A stretch of DNA of 64,000 bases from Xylophilus sp. Leaf220 (GTDB taxonomy: Bacteria > Pseudomonadota > Gammaproteobacteria > Burkholderiales > Burkholderiaceae_C). How positions within the stretch are numbered: the first letter of the stretch is position 1; every line of letters begins with the position of its first letter. The translations under genes were made by a program, and so were the position numbers. This document shows, piece by piece, positions 9,171 to 17,753 of the stretch. The notes beneath the pieces are model-generated. The model had not been told where the DNA came from and did no database searches. It was given only the letters and a program-made list of their open reading frames with translations. The stretch lies in contig NZ_LMKO01000001.1 in the NCBI RefSeq assembly GCF_001421705.1, forward strand, positions 548,170 through 612,169, in the 5' to 3' direction.

Positions 9171-9195
9171 AACGATAATGCATTTTCATTAACGA
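9171..9195. promoter_or_regulatory. Possible Fur-box upstream of the TonB receptor
   Basis: In the 91-bp gap between cobO and the receptor gene lies an AT-rich patch in very GC-rich DNA: GATAATGCATTTTCATTAAC (9174-9193). It resembles the Fur consensus GATAATGATAATCATTATC but with one extra base between the half-sites. Its position fits an iron-responsive internal promoter for the receptor and the genes downstream of it. Confidence 0.5.
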
Positions 9196-9208
9196 GCGGC
9201 GCTGTGCG

Positions 9209-9778
9209 TCAGTCCTCGATGCCGCGCTGGGCCGGAATGCCGGCCTTGAACGCATGCTTGACCATCTGCATCTCGGTCACCGTGTCGGCCAGCTCGACGA
9301 TCTCGAGCGGGCAGCGGCGGCCGGTGAGCATCACGTGCACCTCCTTCGGGCGATTGCGCAGGGTCTCCAGCACGCCGTCGAGCGGCAGCCAGCCGTAGAT
9401 CAGCGGGTAGGTGATCTCGTCGAGCACCACCAGGAAATAGTCGCCCGAGAGAATCGCCGCACGGGCCTTGTCCCAGCCGTCGCGGGCCAGTTGCGCGCTG
9501 CGCTCCAGGTCCTGGCTCTTCCAGCTGAAGCCGTCGCCCAGGCCCTCGATGGGAATCCCGATCTGCTCGAACATGCGGTGCTCGCCGAAGCGGGCGCTGG
9601 GCACCTTCATGAACTGGTAGATCTTCACTGCCTTGCCGCGACCGTGGGCGCGCAGGGCCAGGCCGAAGGCCGAGGTGCTCTTGCCCTTGCCGTCGCCGGT
9701 GTTGACGAGGACGAGGCCGCGGCGTTCGCCCTCGGGCTTCTCGTACGGTTTTTCGCTGGGAGGGGTTTCGATCTGCAT
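9209..9778 (-). CDS. cobO: Cob(I)yrinic acid a,c-diamide adenosyltransferase
   Basis: Transfers the adenosyl group of ATP to the corrinoid cobalt (CobA/BtuR/CobO family). The protein has 189 aa. The ATP loop [12 protein letters not shown] is at residues ~28-39; [17 protein letters not shown] and [20 protein letters not shown] are family signatures. The gene is 21 nt behind cobN. In a locus with no corrin-ring genes it would adenosylate imported corrinoids. Confidence 0.95.
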   Translation of the reverse strand: MQIETPPSEKPYEKPEGERRGLVLVNTGDGKGKSTSAFGLALRAHGRGKAVKIYQFMKVPSARFGEHRMFEQIGIPIEGLGDGFSWKSQDLERSAQLARDGWDKARAAILSGDYFLVVLDEITYPLIYGWLPLDGVLETLRNRPKEVHVMLTGRRCPLEIVELADTVTEMQMVKHAFKAGIPAQRGIED

Positions 9779-9799
9779 GGGATTGTCTTTCTGAAAAGG

Positions 9800-12700
9800 T
9801 CAGGTGCCGGCGGCTGTCCGCCAGCGGGGCGCGCCCGGGCGCTGGGCCTGCCAGGCGGCACCCGCGGCGATGACCAGCAGCACCAGCGCACCGGCCAGCC
9901 ACTGGATCAAACGGGATGCGGCGGCCGATGCCGGCGGCGGATCGGGTACACGCTCCAGCCGCACGCCCTGCTCGGGCGGCGGCACTGCGGCAAGCGCTGC
10001 GGGCGCGGCGGGTTGTGCAGCCGGCGGAGGGGCGACGGGTGCGGCGGCCGCGTTGGCGGCGGCCTGCATGCCGACCGGTGTGGCCGGCACCGCAGGCGCC
10101 GCACGCTGGTCGGCCCACTGGCGCACCGAGGCCTGCTCCAGCGCCAGCGGCTCGGCCCGGGTCAGTGCGCGGTAGCGCTCCGCCAGGTCGCGCTGGGTGG
10201 CGGCGTCGGCCTGCCAGTAGCCCTGGCGCTGGGCCTGCACCAGCCGCTCCAGCGTCTGTGCATAGGCCTGCCGGTTCTGGTCCAGCCACTGCGGCACGCC
10301 GAGCCGGTGCTTGTCCTGCACCAGCACCTCGTAGAAGCTCTGCCAGTGGTCGGAGCGGATGCTGTCCTTCTGCACCGATTGCCAGCCCCAGGCGAACTGC
10401 ACCGCCTTCAGCACCTGCAGCGTGCCGGCATAGCCCTCGGCCTTCTGTGCCTGCAGCCAGCCGGGGTGCAGGTAGCGCGACTGCATCTCCAGCGCGATGG
10501 CGCGCTGCGCGGTCTCGGTGACCGGCTCGCCGCTGTCCTGCAACTGGTTGACGTAGAGGCCCACCTCCTCCTTGCGACCGGCGCTGCGGGCCGCGGCGGC
10601 CAGGCCGCCCAGGTACTGGAACGGGTCGTCGGAACTGACCATCGCGTAGAGGTGCGAGCTGCGCGACATCACCGCTGCATCGGTGCGCCGCAGGTGCGCG
10701 CCCAGCGCCTCGCGCGCCGTGCCGGGCGCTATATCGGGCAACGGCTGGCCGTCGAGGTAGGGCTGGCTCATCCGCTGCAGGAAGAGTTCGCCCAGCCGTG
10801 CGTCCTGCGCCTTCAGGCCGTCGTCCTGCACCGCCTCGGCGATGCCGGTGCCGTAGTCGCCCAGGGTGTTGCCGAAGCTGCGGGCGCGGGCCAGCGCCGC
10901 GGCCTGGGCCTGCGGCACGCCACGCTGGCGCAGTTCGGCCGCGACCTGGCGGGTGTTGGTGGCGACGGCGTTGTCGGGCTCGGCCTGCGCGGCGGCGGCC
11001 ACCGCCTGGTCGATGAGGGCCATCAGCGCCGGGAACTGGTCGCGGTAGGAGCCGGTGATGCTCAGCAGCACATCGACCCGCGGGCGCTGCAATTCCTGCC
11101 GCGGGATCAGCTCGACCTTGACCGGCCGGCCGCTGTCGTCCCACACAGGTCGCACGCCGAGCGCGACCAGGGCCTGCGCTTCCATCACGCCCTGCTGGCG
11201 CAGGGTTTCGCCGGCCCAGAGCGACAGCGCCAGGCGGCCCGGCATCGCGCCGCCGTGCGACGCGCGCCAGCCTTGGAGCCAGTCGGCGAACACCGTTTGC
11301 GCCACCTCGTAGGCATTGCGGGTGGGCAGCCGCGCCGGGTCCAGTCCGGTGAGGTTGCGGCCAGTCGGCAGGCTATCGGGATTGCGGATCGGGTCGCCGC
11401 CGTAGGCCGCTTGAATGAATCGGCCATCGAGCGCGCCCAGCAGGCCCGGCATCTCGCCTTCGGTCGCCAGCAGCGCGTCGAGTTGCTGCGCACGCCGCGC
11501 CAGGGCCAGCAGGGCCGGGCTGTCGATCGGCTTGCGGGCGGCACGGTTGGGCACGAAGTCTTCGGCGCGCACCAGCGCATCGGGCGGTCGCGCAGCCGCT
11601 GCGGGCGCAACCGAAGTTTGCAAGGCGGGCGGGCCGCTCGCCACCGTATCGGTCGTGGCTTGCACAGGAACCGCGCCGACAGGTCCCGCCGCCGAGGCCG
11701 CCGGCCGCAGGTCCAGCATGCTGGCGGCCTGCGGATCGCGCAGCGCCACCGCCAGCCAGCGCGCGGGTCGGGCGGTGGCGATGCCGGTGTGGTCGATCAG
11801 GAACGCCTCGTCGATGTCCTCGCCCAGCGCTTCGATCAGCGGCTTGCGCAGCGCCTGCAGGATGGTCTGCTGGCGCTGGGCCGCGTCGGGCACGATGCCG
11901 AAGGCGGCCATGCCCTTGGGCTGCGAGCTCTGGGCCAGGCTGTCGAGGTAGGGGTGCAGGATTTCCAGGAACGGCTCGAACGCCTGGGCGATGCGCTCGG
12001 CGCTCCAGCCCAGGTCGCGGTGCAGGTTGTGCTCCACGAACTGCGCGGTCAGCTCCTTCTCCAGCGCGGCGCGGGTGGGGCCGGCGTCGACTGTCTCCCA
12101 CTCGTGCATCAGTTCGTGCATGTGGGCCATGCGGGCGTTGAAGCCGGCGGGCGAGAACACCGGCGTCTTGTGGCTGACCAGCACCGCGCGGCCTCGGCGC
12201 TTGGCGGTCAGCGCCTCGCCCAGGTTGTCGACGATGTAGGGATACACCACCGGCACGTCGCCCAGCGGCAGCAGCGCGTCGTCGTGCACATCGAGCGCCC
12301 GGGCCTTGCCGGGCGCCCATTCCTGCGTGCCGTGGGTGCCGAAGTGGATGAGCGCGTCGGCCTGCGCGGCCCAGAGGTACACCACCAGGTAGTGGTGCGA
12401 CAGGGGCGTCTTGCTGCGGTGCATGAAGGCGTTCTGGCCCTGGCGCAGCGTCTCCTCCCGCGGCGGCTGCGGCAGCACCGACAGGTTGCCGACCTGCAGC
12501 CGCGGAACGACGAACACCGGCGCGCCCTGCCACTGCACCACATAGCGGCTGCGCGCGGCCGGGCCCCACTGGCCCTCGATGCGCTGGCGCACCGCGGCGG
12601 GCAGCGTGCCGAACCAGCGTTCGTAGTCGGCCAGCGGCAGCGCGGCGGCCTGGCCGGTCTCCAGCAGGCCGCGCAGGTCGGCATCGGGGTAGTAGGCGCG

Positions 12701-14035
12701 CAGCAGCGGCTTCAGGCCGTCGATCCACTGCGCCTCGGGCAGGCCGCGGGTGGTGTAGCCCGCATCGGCCAGGCCCTGCGACACCCGCTCCAGGCTGCGC
12801 GGCACGTTGAGGAACGAGGCGCCGAAGTTGGTGCCGCCCGGCGGATAGTTGTAGACCATCGCGACCAGCCGCTTCTGCGCCCGCGGCGTGTCCCGCAAGG
12901 CCACCAGCCGGCGCACCTTGGCCGCCACCGCATCGGCCTGGCGCACCACCAGTTCGGGCCGCCGGCCGCCGTCGGCATGGGCCAGCACCATCAGCGGATC
13001 GACGGCGCCCGCGCCCTCGGGCTGGGCCAGGTAGAAGGGCACGTCGCCGAAGGCCAGGCCCTGCGCGTCGGCCTCCCATTCGGCGGTGCCGCCCTGCCGG
13101 TAGGGCTGGGTGGCGATCACCGGCGCGCCCCAGCGGTCGAACAGCGGCTGCAGCGCCGCGGCCTGCGGGACCAACTGGTGCAGCACGAGGGCACGGGCCT
13201 GCAGCGTGCGGCCGCCTGCACCGTCGGGCACCTCCAGCAGCTGCGACAGGCCCGCCGCGTCGGCCTGCGGACCGAAGGCCGCATAGGCCAGCAGGCCGTG
13301 CCGGCGGAACAGGGCGATCCACTGGTCGATCCAGTCGGTCGCGCCGTTGACGAAGTGGTAGCGGTGCACCAGCAGGGCGATGGTGGGCAGGTCTTTCAGC
13401 GCGGACTGCGTGGCCTGCCAGCGGGCGAAGGCCTCGGCGTCGGCGAACAGCTCCGGCGCGCCGGGCGTGTAGAGGCCGCGGGTGGCGAAGGGTTGCGGCG
13501 CGGGCAGCGTGGGCAGCGCGGCACCGGTCGCGACGGCAGCGGCCAGCGCCACCGCATGGCGCATGTTGGCCTCGCCGCCGGCCTTCAGGTAGGCGGCCAT
13601 GCGGGCCGCCGGCGTGTCGCCGGCAGCGAACGCCGTGGTGCCCCAGGCCAGGCGGTTCGGTTTGCGCTGGGCAAAGGCTTCCGAGCGCGGGCCGACGACG
13701 GACCGGAGCCGCGCTTCGATCGTGGGATGCGGCGCGTCGATCCACACCAGATCGGCGGTGGACAACGCCTGGTCGAGCGCGGTGGCCTGCGCACCGTCCA
13801 GGCCGGGCACGCCGGTGATCGGGTACTCGATGTGCTGCACCGGCAGGCCGGCCTCGCTGCCCAGCCGCTGCAGCAAGGCGGTGCGGGTGGCGGGCGTGAC
13901 ATCGGCGGTGAGCCAGAGCAACGTGGCGGCACGGGCGGACGGCGTCAGCACGCACAGGAGCAGCAGCGCTAACACGCACGCCCCCAGCCGCGCGCCGATG
14001 CCACGCCATGGTCGCACCACGCCCCCCACCGTCAT
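9800..14035 (-). CDS. CobN-like cobaltochelatase large-subunit homologue with signal peptide and C-terminal membrane anchor
   Basis: The protein has 1411 aa, longer than classic cytosolic CobN (about 1275). The body matches the CobN/magnesium-chelatase H family, including IHFGTHGTQEWAPGKA near residue 563, GYPPGGTNFG-like and CQGYSG-type regions. Unlike classic CobN it starts with a signal peptide (basic WRGIGAR, hydrophobic LGACVLALLLLCVL, TPSARA cleavage site near residue 36). It ends with a Pro/Ala-rich linker (~1300-1370), one transmembrane helix (LIQWLAGALVLLVIAAGAAW, ~1374-1394) and a basic tail. So the catalytic body should face the periplasm. The ATG overlaps the ExbD-like stop (ATGA, 14032-14035). 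CobS/CobT ATPase subunits are not in the window. Function in corrinoid or metal handling is inferred; the reaction is unknown. Confidence 0.85.
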   Translation of the reverse strand: MTVGGVVRPWRGIGARLGACVLALLLLCVLTPSARAATLLWLTADVTPATRTALLQRLGSEAGLPVQHIEYPITGVPGLDGAQATALDQALSTADLVWIDAPHPTIEARLRSVVGPRSEAFAQRKPNRLAWGTTAFAAGDTPAARMAAYLKAGGEANMRHAVALAAAVATGAALPTLPAPQPFATRGLYTPGAPELFADAEAFARWQATQSALKDLPTIALLVHRYHFVNGATDWIDQWIALFRRHGLLAYAAFGPQADAAGLSQLLEVPDGAGGRTLQARALVLHQLVPQAAALQPLFDRWGAPVIATQPYRQGGTAEWEADAQGLAFGDVPFYLAQPEGAGAVDPLMVLAHADGGRRPELVVRQADAVAAKVRRLVALRDTPRAQKRLVAMVYNYPPGGTNFGASFLNVPRSLERVSQGLADAGYTTRGLPEAQWIDGLKPLLRAYYPDADLRGLLETGQAAALPLADYERWFGTLPAAVRQRIEGQWGPAARSRYVVQWQGAPVFVVPRLQVGNLSVLPQPPREETLRQGQNAFMHRSKTPLSHHYLVVYLWAAQADALIHFGTHGTQEWAPGKARALDVHDDALLPLGDVPVVYPYIVDNLGEALTAKRRGRAVLVSHKTPVFSPAGFNARMAHMHELMHEWETVDAGPTRAALEKELTAQFVEHNLHRDLGWSAERIAQAFEPFLEILHPYLDSLAQSSQPKGMAAFGIVPDAAQRQQTILQALRKPLIEALGEDIDEAFLIDHTGIATARPARWLAVALRDPQAASMLDLRPAASAAGPVGAVPVQATTDTVASGPPALQTSVAPAAAARPPDALVRAEDFVPNRAARKPIDSPALLALARRAQQLDALLATEGEMPGLLGALDGRFIQAAYGGDPIRNPDSLPTGRNLTGLDPARLPTRNAYEVAQTVFADWLQGWRASHGGAMPGRLALSLWAGETLRQQGVMEAQALVALGVRPVWDDSGRPVKVELIPRQELQRPRVDVLLSITGSYRDQFPALMALIDQAVAAAAQAEPDNAVATNTRQVAAELRQRGVPQAQAAALARARSFGNTLGDYGTGIAEAVQDDGLKAQDARLGELFLQRMSQPYLDGQPLPDIAPGTAREALGAHLRRTDAAVMSRSSHLYAMVSSDDPFQYLGGLAAAARSAGRKEEVGLYVNQLQDSGEPVTETAQRAIALEMQSRYLHPGWLQAQKAEGYAGTLQVLKAVQFAWGWQSVQKDSIRSDHWQSFYEVLVQDKHRLGVPQWLDQNRQAYAQTLERLVQAQRQGYWQADAATQRDLAERYRALTRAEPLALEQASVRQWADQRAAPAVPATPVGMQAAANAAAAPVAPPPAAQPAAPAALAAVPPPEQGVRLERVPDPPPASAAASRLIQWLAGALVLLVIAAGAAWQAQRPGAPRWRTAAGT

Positions 14036-14418
14036 CGCGCGGTTTCGCCGGCGGGCGGTGCCGCAGGTACCGGCGATGCCGCAGCAGGCGCCGCAGCGGC
14101 CGCGCCCTCCCCCGGCTCCGGCACGTAGACCACGCTGCCGTCGTCGAGCTTGTAGGCCACGCCGGTGCGCACGCCCTGCCCGCGGCTCGCGCTGCCGGTG
14201 CCCTTGAACTTGATGCTCTTGCCGTTCTCGGTGATGACCAGTTCCATGTCGGGCTGGCCCGGATTGCGAACCGACGTGATCGCGCCTTCGGCCGACTGGC
14301 TCTGCACCGCCACGGCGGTGAGCAGCGCCACGATCAGCACCAGGAACACGTCGATCAGGTTGATCGCCGACAGCATCGGATCGTCGTCTTCCTCGGCCAG
14401 TACGCTGAGGTGCTTCAT
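14032..14418 (-). CDS. ExbD-like small membrane protein (DUF2149-type)
   Basis: The protein has 128 aa. One N-terminal transmembrane helix (residues ~17-41, INLIDVFLVLIVALLTAVAV) carries an Asp, as the proton-relay helix of ExbD/TolR does. A small periplasmic domain (MELVITENGKSIKFKG..GVAYKLDDGSVVYV) and a low-complexity Ala/Pro tail follow. It overlaps both neighbours by ATGA, so ExbB-like, ExbD-like and CobN-like chains are probably made in fixed ratio. Likely half of a proton-driven motor serving the CobN-like protein rather than TonB; no tonB gene is adjacent. Confidence 0.78.
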   Translation of the reverse strand: MKHLSVLAEEDDDPMLSAINLIDVFLVLIVALLTAVAVQSQSAEGAITSVRNPGQPDMELVITENGKSIKFKGTGSASRGQGVRTGVAYKLDDGSVVYVPEPGEGAAAAAPAAASPVPAAPPAGETAR

Positions 14419-14882
14419 GCAGTGACCCCCCGCTCGCGCCGTACTTCCAGCAGCTCGGCCAGCAGCCAGCGCCGCCGCACCGAATACACCACCAGCCCGA
14501 TCGATGCGGCGGCCAGGGCCAGCACCACACCCGAGAAGGCGCCGCTGAACACCGCCAGCGCCTGCTGGCCCTGGCCGGCGGCCACGCTCTGCAGGGCGGG
14601 GCCGAGCGGGATCATGGTGGCGATCAGGCCCAGCATCGGCGAGAGGCGGCTCAGGAGCCGCACCGGCTCGATCTGCCGCACGATGCGCAGCTCCAGCTCT
14701 TCGAGCGAATCCTCCGGCACGACGCGCAGGGCCCGCCATGCAGGCCGCCGCCAGCGCTGCACCGCCTCCATGCCGGTCGCGCCGGCCGACCACAGCGCGT
14801 ACAGGAACGACAGCCCCACCAGCGCCATCACCGGCCACAGCAGCCACTGCGCGACCTGCGCAAAACCTGTTTCCATCGACAT
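14415..14882 (-). CDS. MotA/TolQ/ExbB-family proton channel protein
   Basis: The protein has 155 aa with three predicted transmembrane helices: ~14-32 (WLLWPVMALVGLSFLYALW), ~78-100 (LSRLSPMLGLIATMIPLGPAL) and ~113-140 (VFSGAFSGVVLALAAASIGLVVYSV). This is the TolQ/ExbB arrangement. The ATG at 14882 (MSMETGF) is preceded by AGGAGCGAGGG; another ATG lies 6 nt further on. It partners the ExbD-like gene behind it. A 96-nt gap separates it from btuD upstream. It probably supplies proton-motive energy to the periplasmic CobN-like protein. Confidence 0.82.
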   Translation of the reverse strand: MSMETGFAQVAQWLLWPVMALVGLSFLYALWSAGATGMEAVQRWRRPAWRALRVVPEDSLEELELRIVRQIEPVRLLSRLSPMLGLIATMIPLGPALQSVAAGQGQQALAVFSGAFSGVVLALAAASIGLVVYSVRRRWLLAELLEVRRERGVTA

Positions 14883-14978
14883 ATCCCTCGCTCCTTGAAT
14901 CCGTCCATTTTTTGTTCGGGGCCACCGGCCAGCGCGCACGCGCCGCACGGTTTCCGCGCCATTCGGCGAGGCTGGTGG

Positions 14979-15749
14979 CTACCGCGGCAGCGCCACCCAC
15001 TGGTCGTCCAGCCGCCGCACCGCGATGCGGTCGCCGAACACCGCCTCCACCGCGCGGTGCGTCGCCGGGTCATCGCAGGCGCCGCGGTGCCGGATGCGGC
15101 CCGCGTCCACCACCACCAGCGCGTCGGCGTGCAGCGCCATCGAGATCTCGTGCAGCACGCTGACCACCGTGCGGCCTTCGGCCACCAGCGCGCGTACCGT
15201 CTGCAGCCAGTCGGCCTGGTGCGGCGGGTCGAGATTGGCCAGCGGCTCGTCCATCAGCAGCACCTCGGCCTCGACCGCCAGCGCGCGGGCCAGCAGCACC
15301 CGCTGGCGCTCGCCGCCCGAGAGCGCACCCAGCGGCCGGTCGCGCCAGTCCCAGGCCTGGGTGGTGCGCAGGGCGCGCTCCACCGCGGCGCGGTCGTCGG
15401 TGCCGGGGGCGGCCAGCCAGCGCTGGTGCGGCAGGCGGCCGAGCATCGCGACGTCGTAAACGGTCAGGTCGTCGGCACCGCCGCGGTCGCCCTCGCTCTG
15501 GCCCAGCCACGACAGGCTGCGCGCCCGCGCCCGGCCGCCGTAGCCGCGCAGGTCGCGGTCGTGCAGCAGCACCTCGCCGCGGTACGGCAGCAGGCCGGCC
15601 AGCACCTTCAGCAGCGTCGATTTGCCGGCGCCGTTGGGGCCGACGACCGAGGTCCAGCGGCCGCGCGCGAAGGCCACGTCGATGCCGTGCAGGATGGCCG
15701 TGCCGCCCAGCTGCGCGTGCACCTGCCGCGCTTCCAGTGCCGCGGTCAC
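14979..15749 (-). CDS. btuD: Cobalamin ABC transporter ATP-binding protein
   Basis: The protein has 256 aa. Walker A GPNGAGKSTLLK (~37-48), signature LSGGERQRVLLARAL, Walker B VLLMDEPLANLDPPHQ and the switch His in SVLHEIS are all intact. The GTG at 15749 overlaps the btuC stop (GTGA, 15746-15749) and starts exactly at the family N-terminus. Energises import of vitamin B12 delivered by BtuF through BtuC. Confidence 0.94.
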   Translation of the reverse strand: MTAALEARQVHAQLGGTAILHGIDVAFARGRWTSVVGPNGAGKSTLLKVLAGLLPYRGEVLLHDRDLRGYGGRARARSLSWLGQSEGDRGGADDLTVYDVAMLGRLPHQRWLAAPGTDDRAAVERALRTTQAWDWRDRPLGALSGGERQRVLLARALAVEAEVLLMDEPLANLDPPHQADWLQTVRALVAEGRTVVSVLHEISMALHADALVVVDAGRIRHRGACDDPATHRAVEAVFGDRIAVRRLDDQWVALPR

Positions 15750-16750
15750 GATCCACCCCGCAGCGAGCGCCGGTGCATCAGCCACAGCAGGTAGCCGCCG
15801 CCGAGCAGCGCGGTCAGCACGCCCACCGGCAGCTCCTGCGGCGCGATCAGCCAGCGGGCCAGCAGGTCGGCCGCCATCAGCAGCGCGCCGCCCATGCAGG
15901 CCGACAGCAGCAGCAGCGCCGCATGGGTCGAGTGCAGCAGCGGACGCACCAGGTGCGGCGCCGCCAAGCCGACGAAGGCGATCAGCCCGGTCTGCGCCAC
16001 CGCGGTGCCGGTGGCCAGGGCCAGCACCGCCACCAGCGCGGCGCGCAGCCAGGGCAGCGACAGGCCCATGCTGGCGGCGGTGGCCTCGCCCAACGCCAGG
16101 CCGTCGAGCACCGGGGCCAGCAGCCGCGCGGCCAGCAGGCAGAGCGCCAGCGCGCCGGCCATCAGCGCCACCGCCTGCCAGCCCAGGAAGCTGGTGCTGC
16201 CCAGGGTGAAGCCCTGCATCGATTCGAGGATGCGCGGCGCGGCCACGGTGATCAAGTCCTTGCCCGCGCCCAGCACCACGCCGACGATCACGCCGCCCAG
16301 CAGCAGCCGCATCGTGTGCTGGGCGCCGCGCGCCAGCAGCAGCGTCAGCACCACGCCCAGCACCGCGCCGGCGAAGGCGGCACCGGTCACGCCCAATTGC
16401 AGCCACAGGCTGCCGGCCGCGGCCAGCGACGCCGTCTGGCCGCCCCACAGCAGCGCCAGCGCGGTGCCGAGCGACGCGCCCGAGCCGCTGCCGAGCAGGT
16501 AGGGATCGGCCAGCGGATTGCGGAACAGCCCCTGCGCCACCGCGCCCGCCAGCCCCAGCAGCGCGCCGGCCACCCAGGCGCCAGCGGTGCGCGGCAGCCG
16601 GATCTCCCAGACGATCTGCCAGGCGACCGGGTCCTGCCGCGCGGCGGCCAGGCTCTCGAAGCCGGTGCTGCCGATGCCGGCGCCCAGGGCCAGCAGCAGC
16701 GCCGCCAGGACCAGCAGCACGCTGCCGAGCGCGACGGCGCGGCCGTTCAT
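15746..16750 (-). CDS. btuC: Cobalamin ABC transporter permease (FecCD family)
   Basis: The protein has 334 aa, about ten transmembrane segments. Family hallmarks are IRLPRTAGAWVAGALLGLAGAVAQGLFRNPLADPYLLG near residues 50-85 and the coupling region GLIAFVGLAAPHLVRPLL. The ATG at 16750 gives the normal length; 88 nt separate it from btuF. Forms the membrane channel with BtuD. Confidence 0.93.
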   Translation of the reverse strand: MNGRAVALGSVLLVLAALLLALGAGIGSTGFESLAAARQDPVAWQIVWEIRLPRTAGAWVAGALLGLAGAVAQGLFRNPLADPYLLGSGSGASLGTALALLWGGQTASLAAAGSLWLQLGVTGAAFAGAVLGVVLTLLLARGAQHTMRLLLGGVIVGVVLGAGKDLITVAAPRILESMQGFTLGSTSFLGWQAVALMAGALALCLLAARLLAPVLDGLALGEATAASMGLSLPWLRAALVAVLALATGTAVAQTGLIAFVGLAAPHLVRPLLHSTHAALLLLSACMGGALLMAADLLARWLIAPQELPVGVLTALLGGGYLLWLMHRRSLRGGS

Positions 16751-16838
16751 GCGCGGCCCTTGCGCTCGGCTGCCGGCGGCCCGAAGCGCGGCCGGCCGGA
16801 CGTCGCCGCCACGGCGCGAGCGTCCATGCGGGAGGCCG

Positions 16839-17753
16839 TCACGGCGCCTTCTCCGCCAGGCAGCGCGCCATGATGCGGGCGGCATCGGCCATGCGCGGGC
16901 CGGGGCGCACCACCACGTCGGCCTCGTCGGGGCCGAAGACGCAGATGCGCTGCTCGCGGATCGCGCGCATGCTCTGCCAGCCGGGGTACGGCACCATCGA
17001 CTGCATGCTGCGGTTGCCGACCATGACCACGTCGGGGTTGGCGCGCACCACGTATTCGGGGTTGAGCCGCGGGAACGGACCCAGGTCGGGCGGCACCACG
17101 TTCTGCGCGCCGAGCCAGGTGAGCGTCTCGCCGATGAAGGACGCGGTGCCCGCCGCGTACGGCCCGCGGCTGACCTCGAAGTACACCCGCGTCGGCCTGA
17201 CGCGCCGCGGCACGGACTGCGCCGCCGCCTGTACGCCCGCGTCGATCACCCGCCAGACGCGCGCCGCCGCGTCGCCCTGCACCTGCAGCAGCCGCGCCAG
17301 GGTGTCGAGCACCCGCCGCACGTCGGCATGGGTCTTGGGCTCCAGCGCCACGACCCGGATGCCCAGGGCCTCCAGCCGGTCGCTGGCGCGCGAGGAGACG
17401 GCCAGCAGCACCACGTCGGGCCGCAGCGCGACGATCGCCTCGATGTTCGGGTCGATGCCGCCGCCCACCTGCGGCAGGCGCCGCACGCTCTCGGGGAAAT
17501 TGGAGTACCGGTCGATGCCGACCAGCCGGTCGCACTGGTCGAGCGCGCAGACACTCTCGGTGAGCGAAGGCAGCAGGCTGACGATGCGCTGCGGCGGCCG
17601 GTCGAACCGCAGGGTGCGGCCGCGGCCGTCCGTGACGTCGAAGGGCTGGGTTTGCGCATGGAGCGGGGCCGCCAGCGCCGACAGCACCAGCGCCGCAGCG
17701 ACGAACGCTCGGCGCCGGCGGGCCAGGAGGAATGCGATGGTCGGCAGGCTCAT
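16839..17753 (-). CDS. btuF: Periplasmic cobalamin-binding protein
   Basis: The protein has 304 aa with a signal peptide (RRRRAFVAAALVLSALAAPLHAQ). It is a class III solute-binding protein: PQRIVSLLPSLTESVCALD, IVALRPDVVLLA and NPDVVMVGN are typical of BtuF-like cobalamin/iron-chelate binders. The ATG at 17753 overlaps the cobU stop (ATGA). Placed between btuB and btuCD, it is most simply the B12 carrier of this transporter. Confidence 0.9.
   Translation of the reverse strand: MSLPTIAFLLARRRRAFVAAALVLSALAAPLHAQTQPFDVTDGRGRTLRFDRPPQRIVSLLPSLTESVCALDQCDRLVGIDRYSNFPESVRRLPQVGGGIDPNIEAIVALRPDVVLLAVSSRASDRLEALGIRVVALEPKTHADVRRVLDTLARLLQVQGDAAARVWRVIDAGVQAAAQSVPRRVRPTRVYFEVSRGPYAAGTASFIGETLTWLGAQNVVPPDLGPFPRLNPEYVVRANPDVVMVGNRSMQSMVPYPGWQSMRAIREQRICVFGPDEADVVVRPGPRMADAARIMARCLAEKAP

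Noticed and set aside
9254-13972. A 1572-codon open frame on the plus strand opposite the cobN-like gene
   Set aside because: Its translation is Arg/Gly/Gln/His-rich without domain patterns, as expected for the antisense of a GC-rich gene. The minus-strand frame shows clear CobN family motifs.
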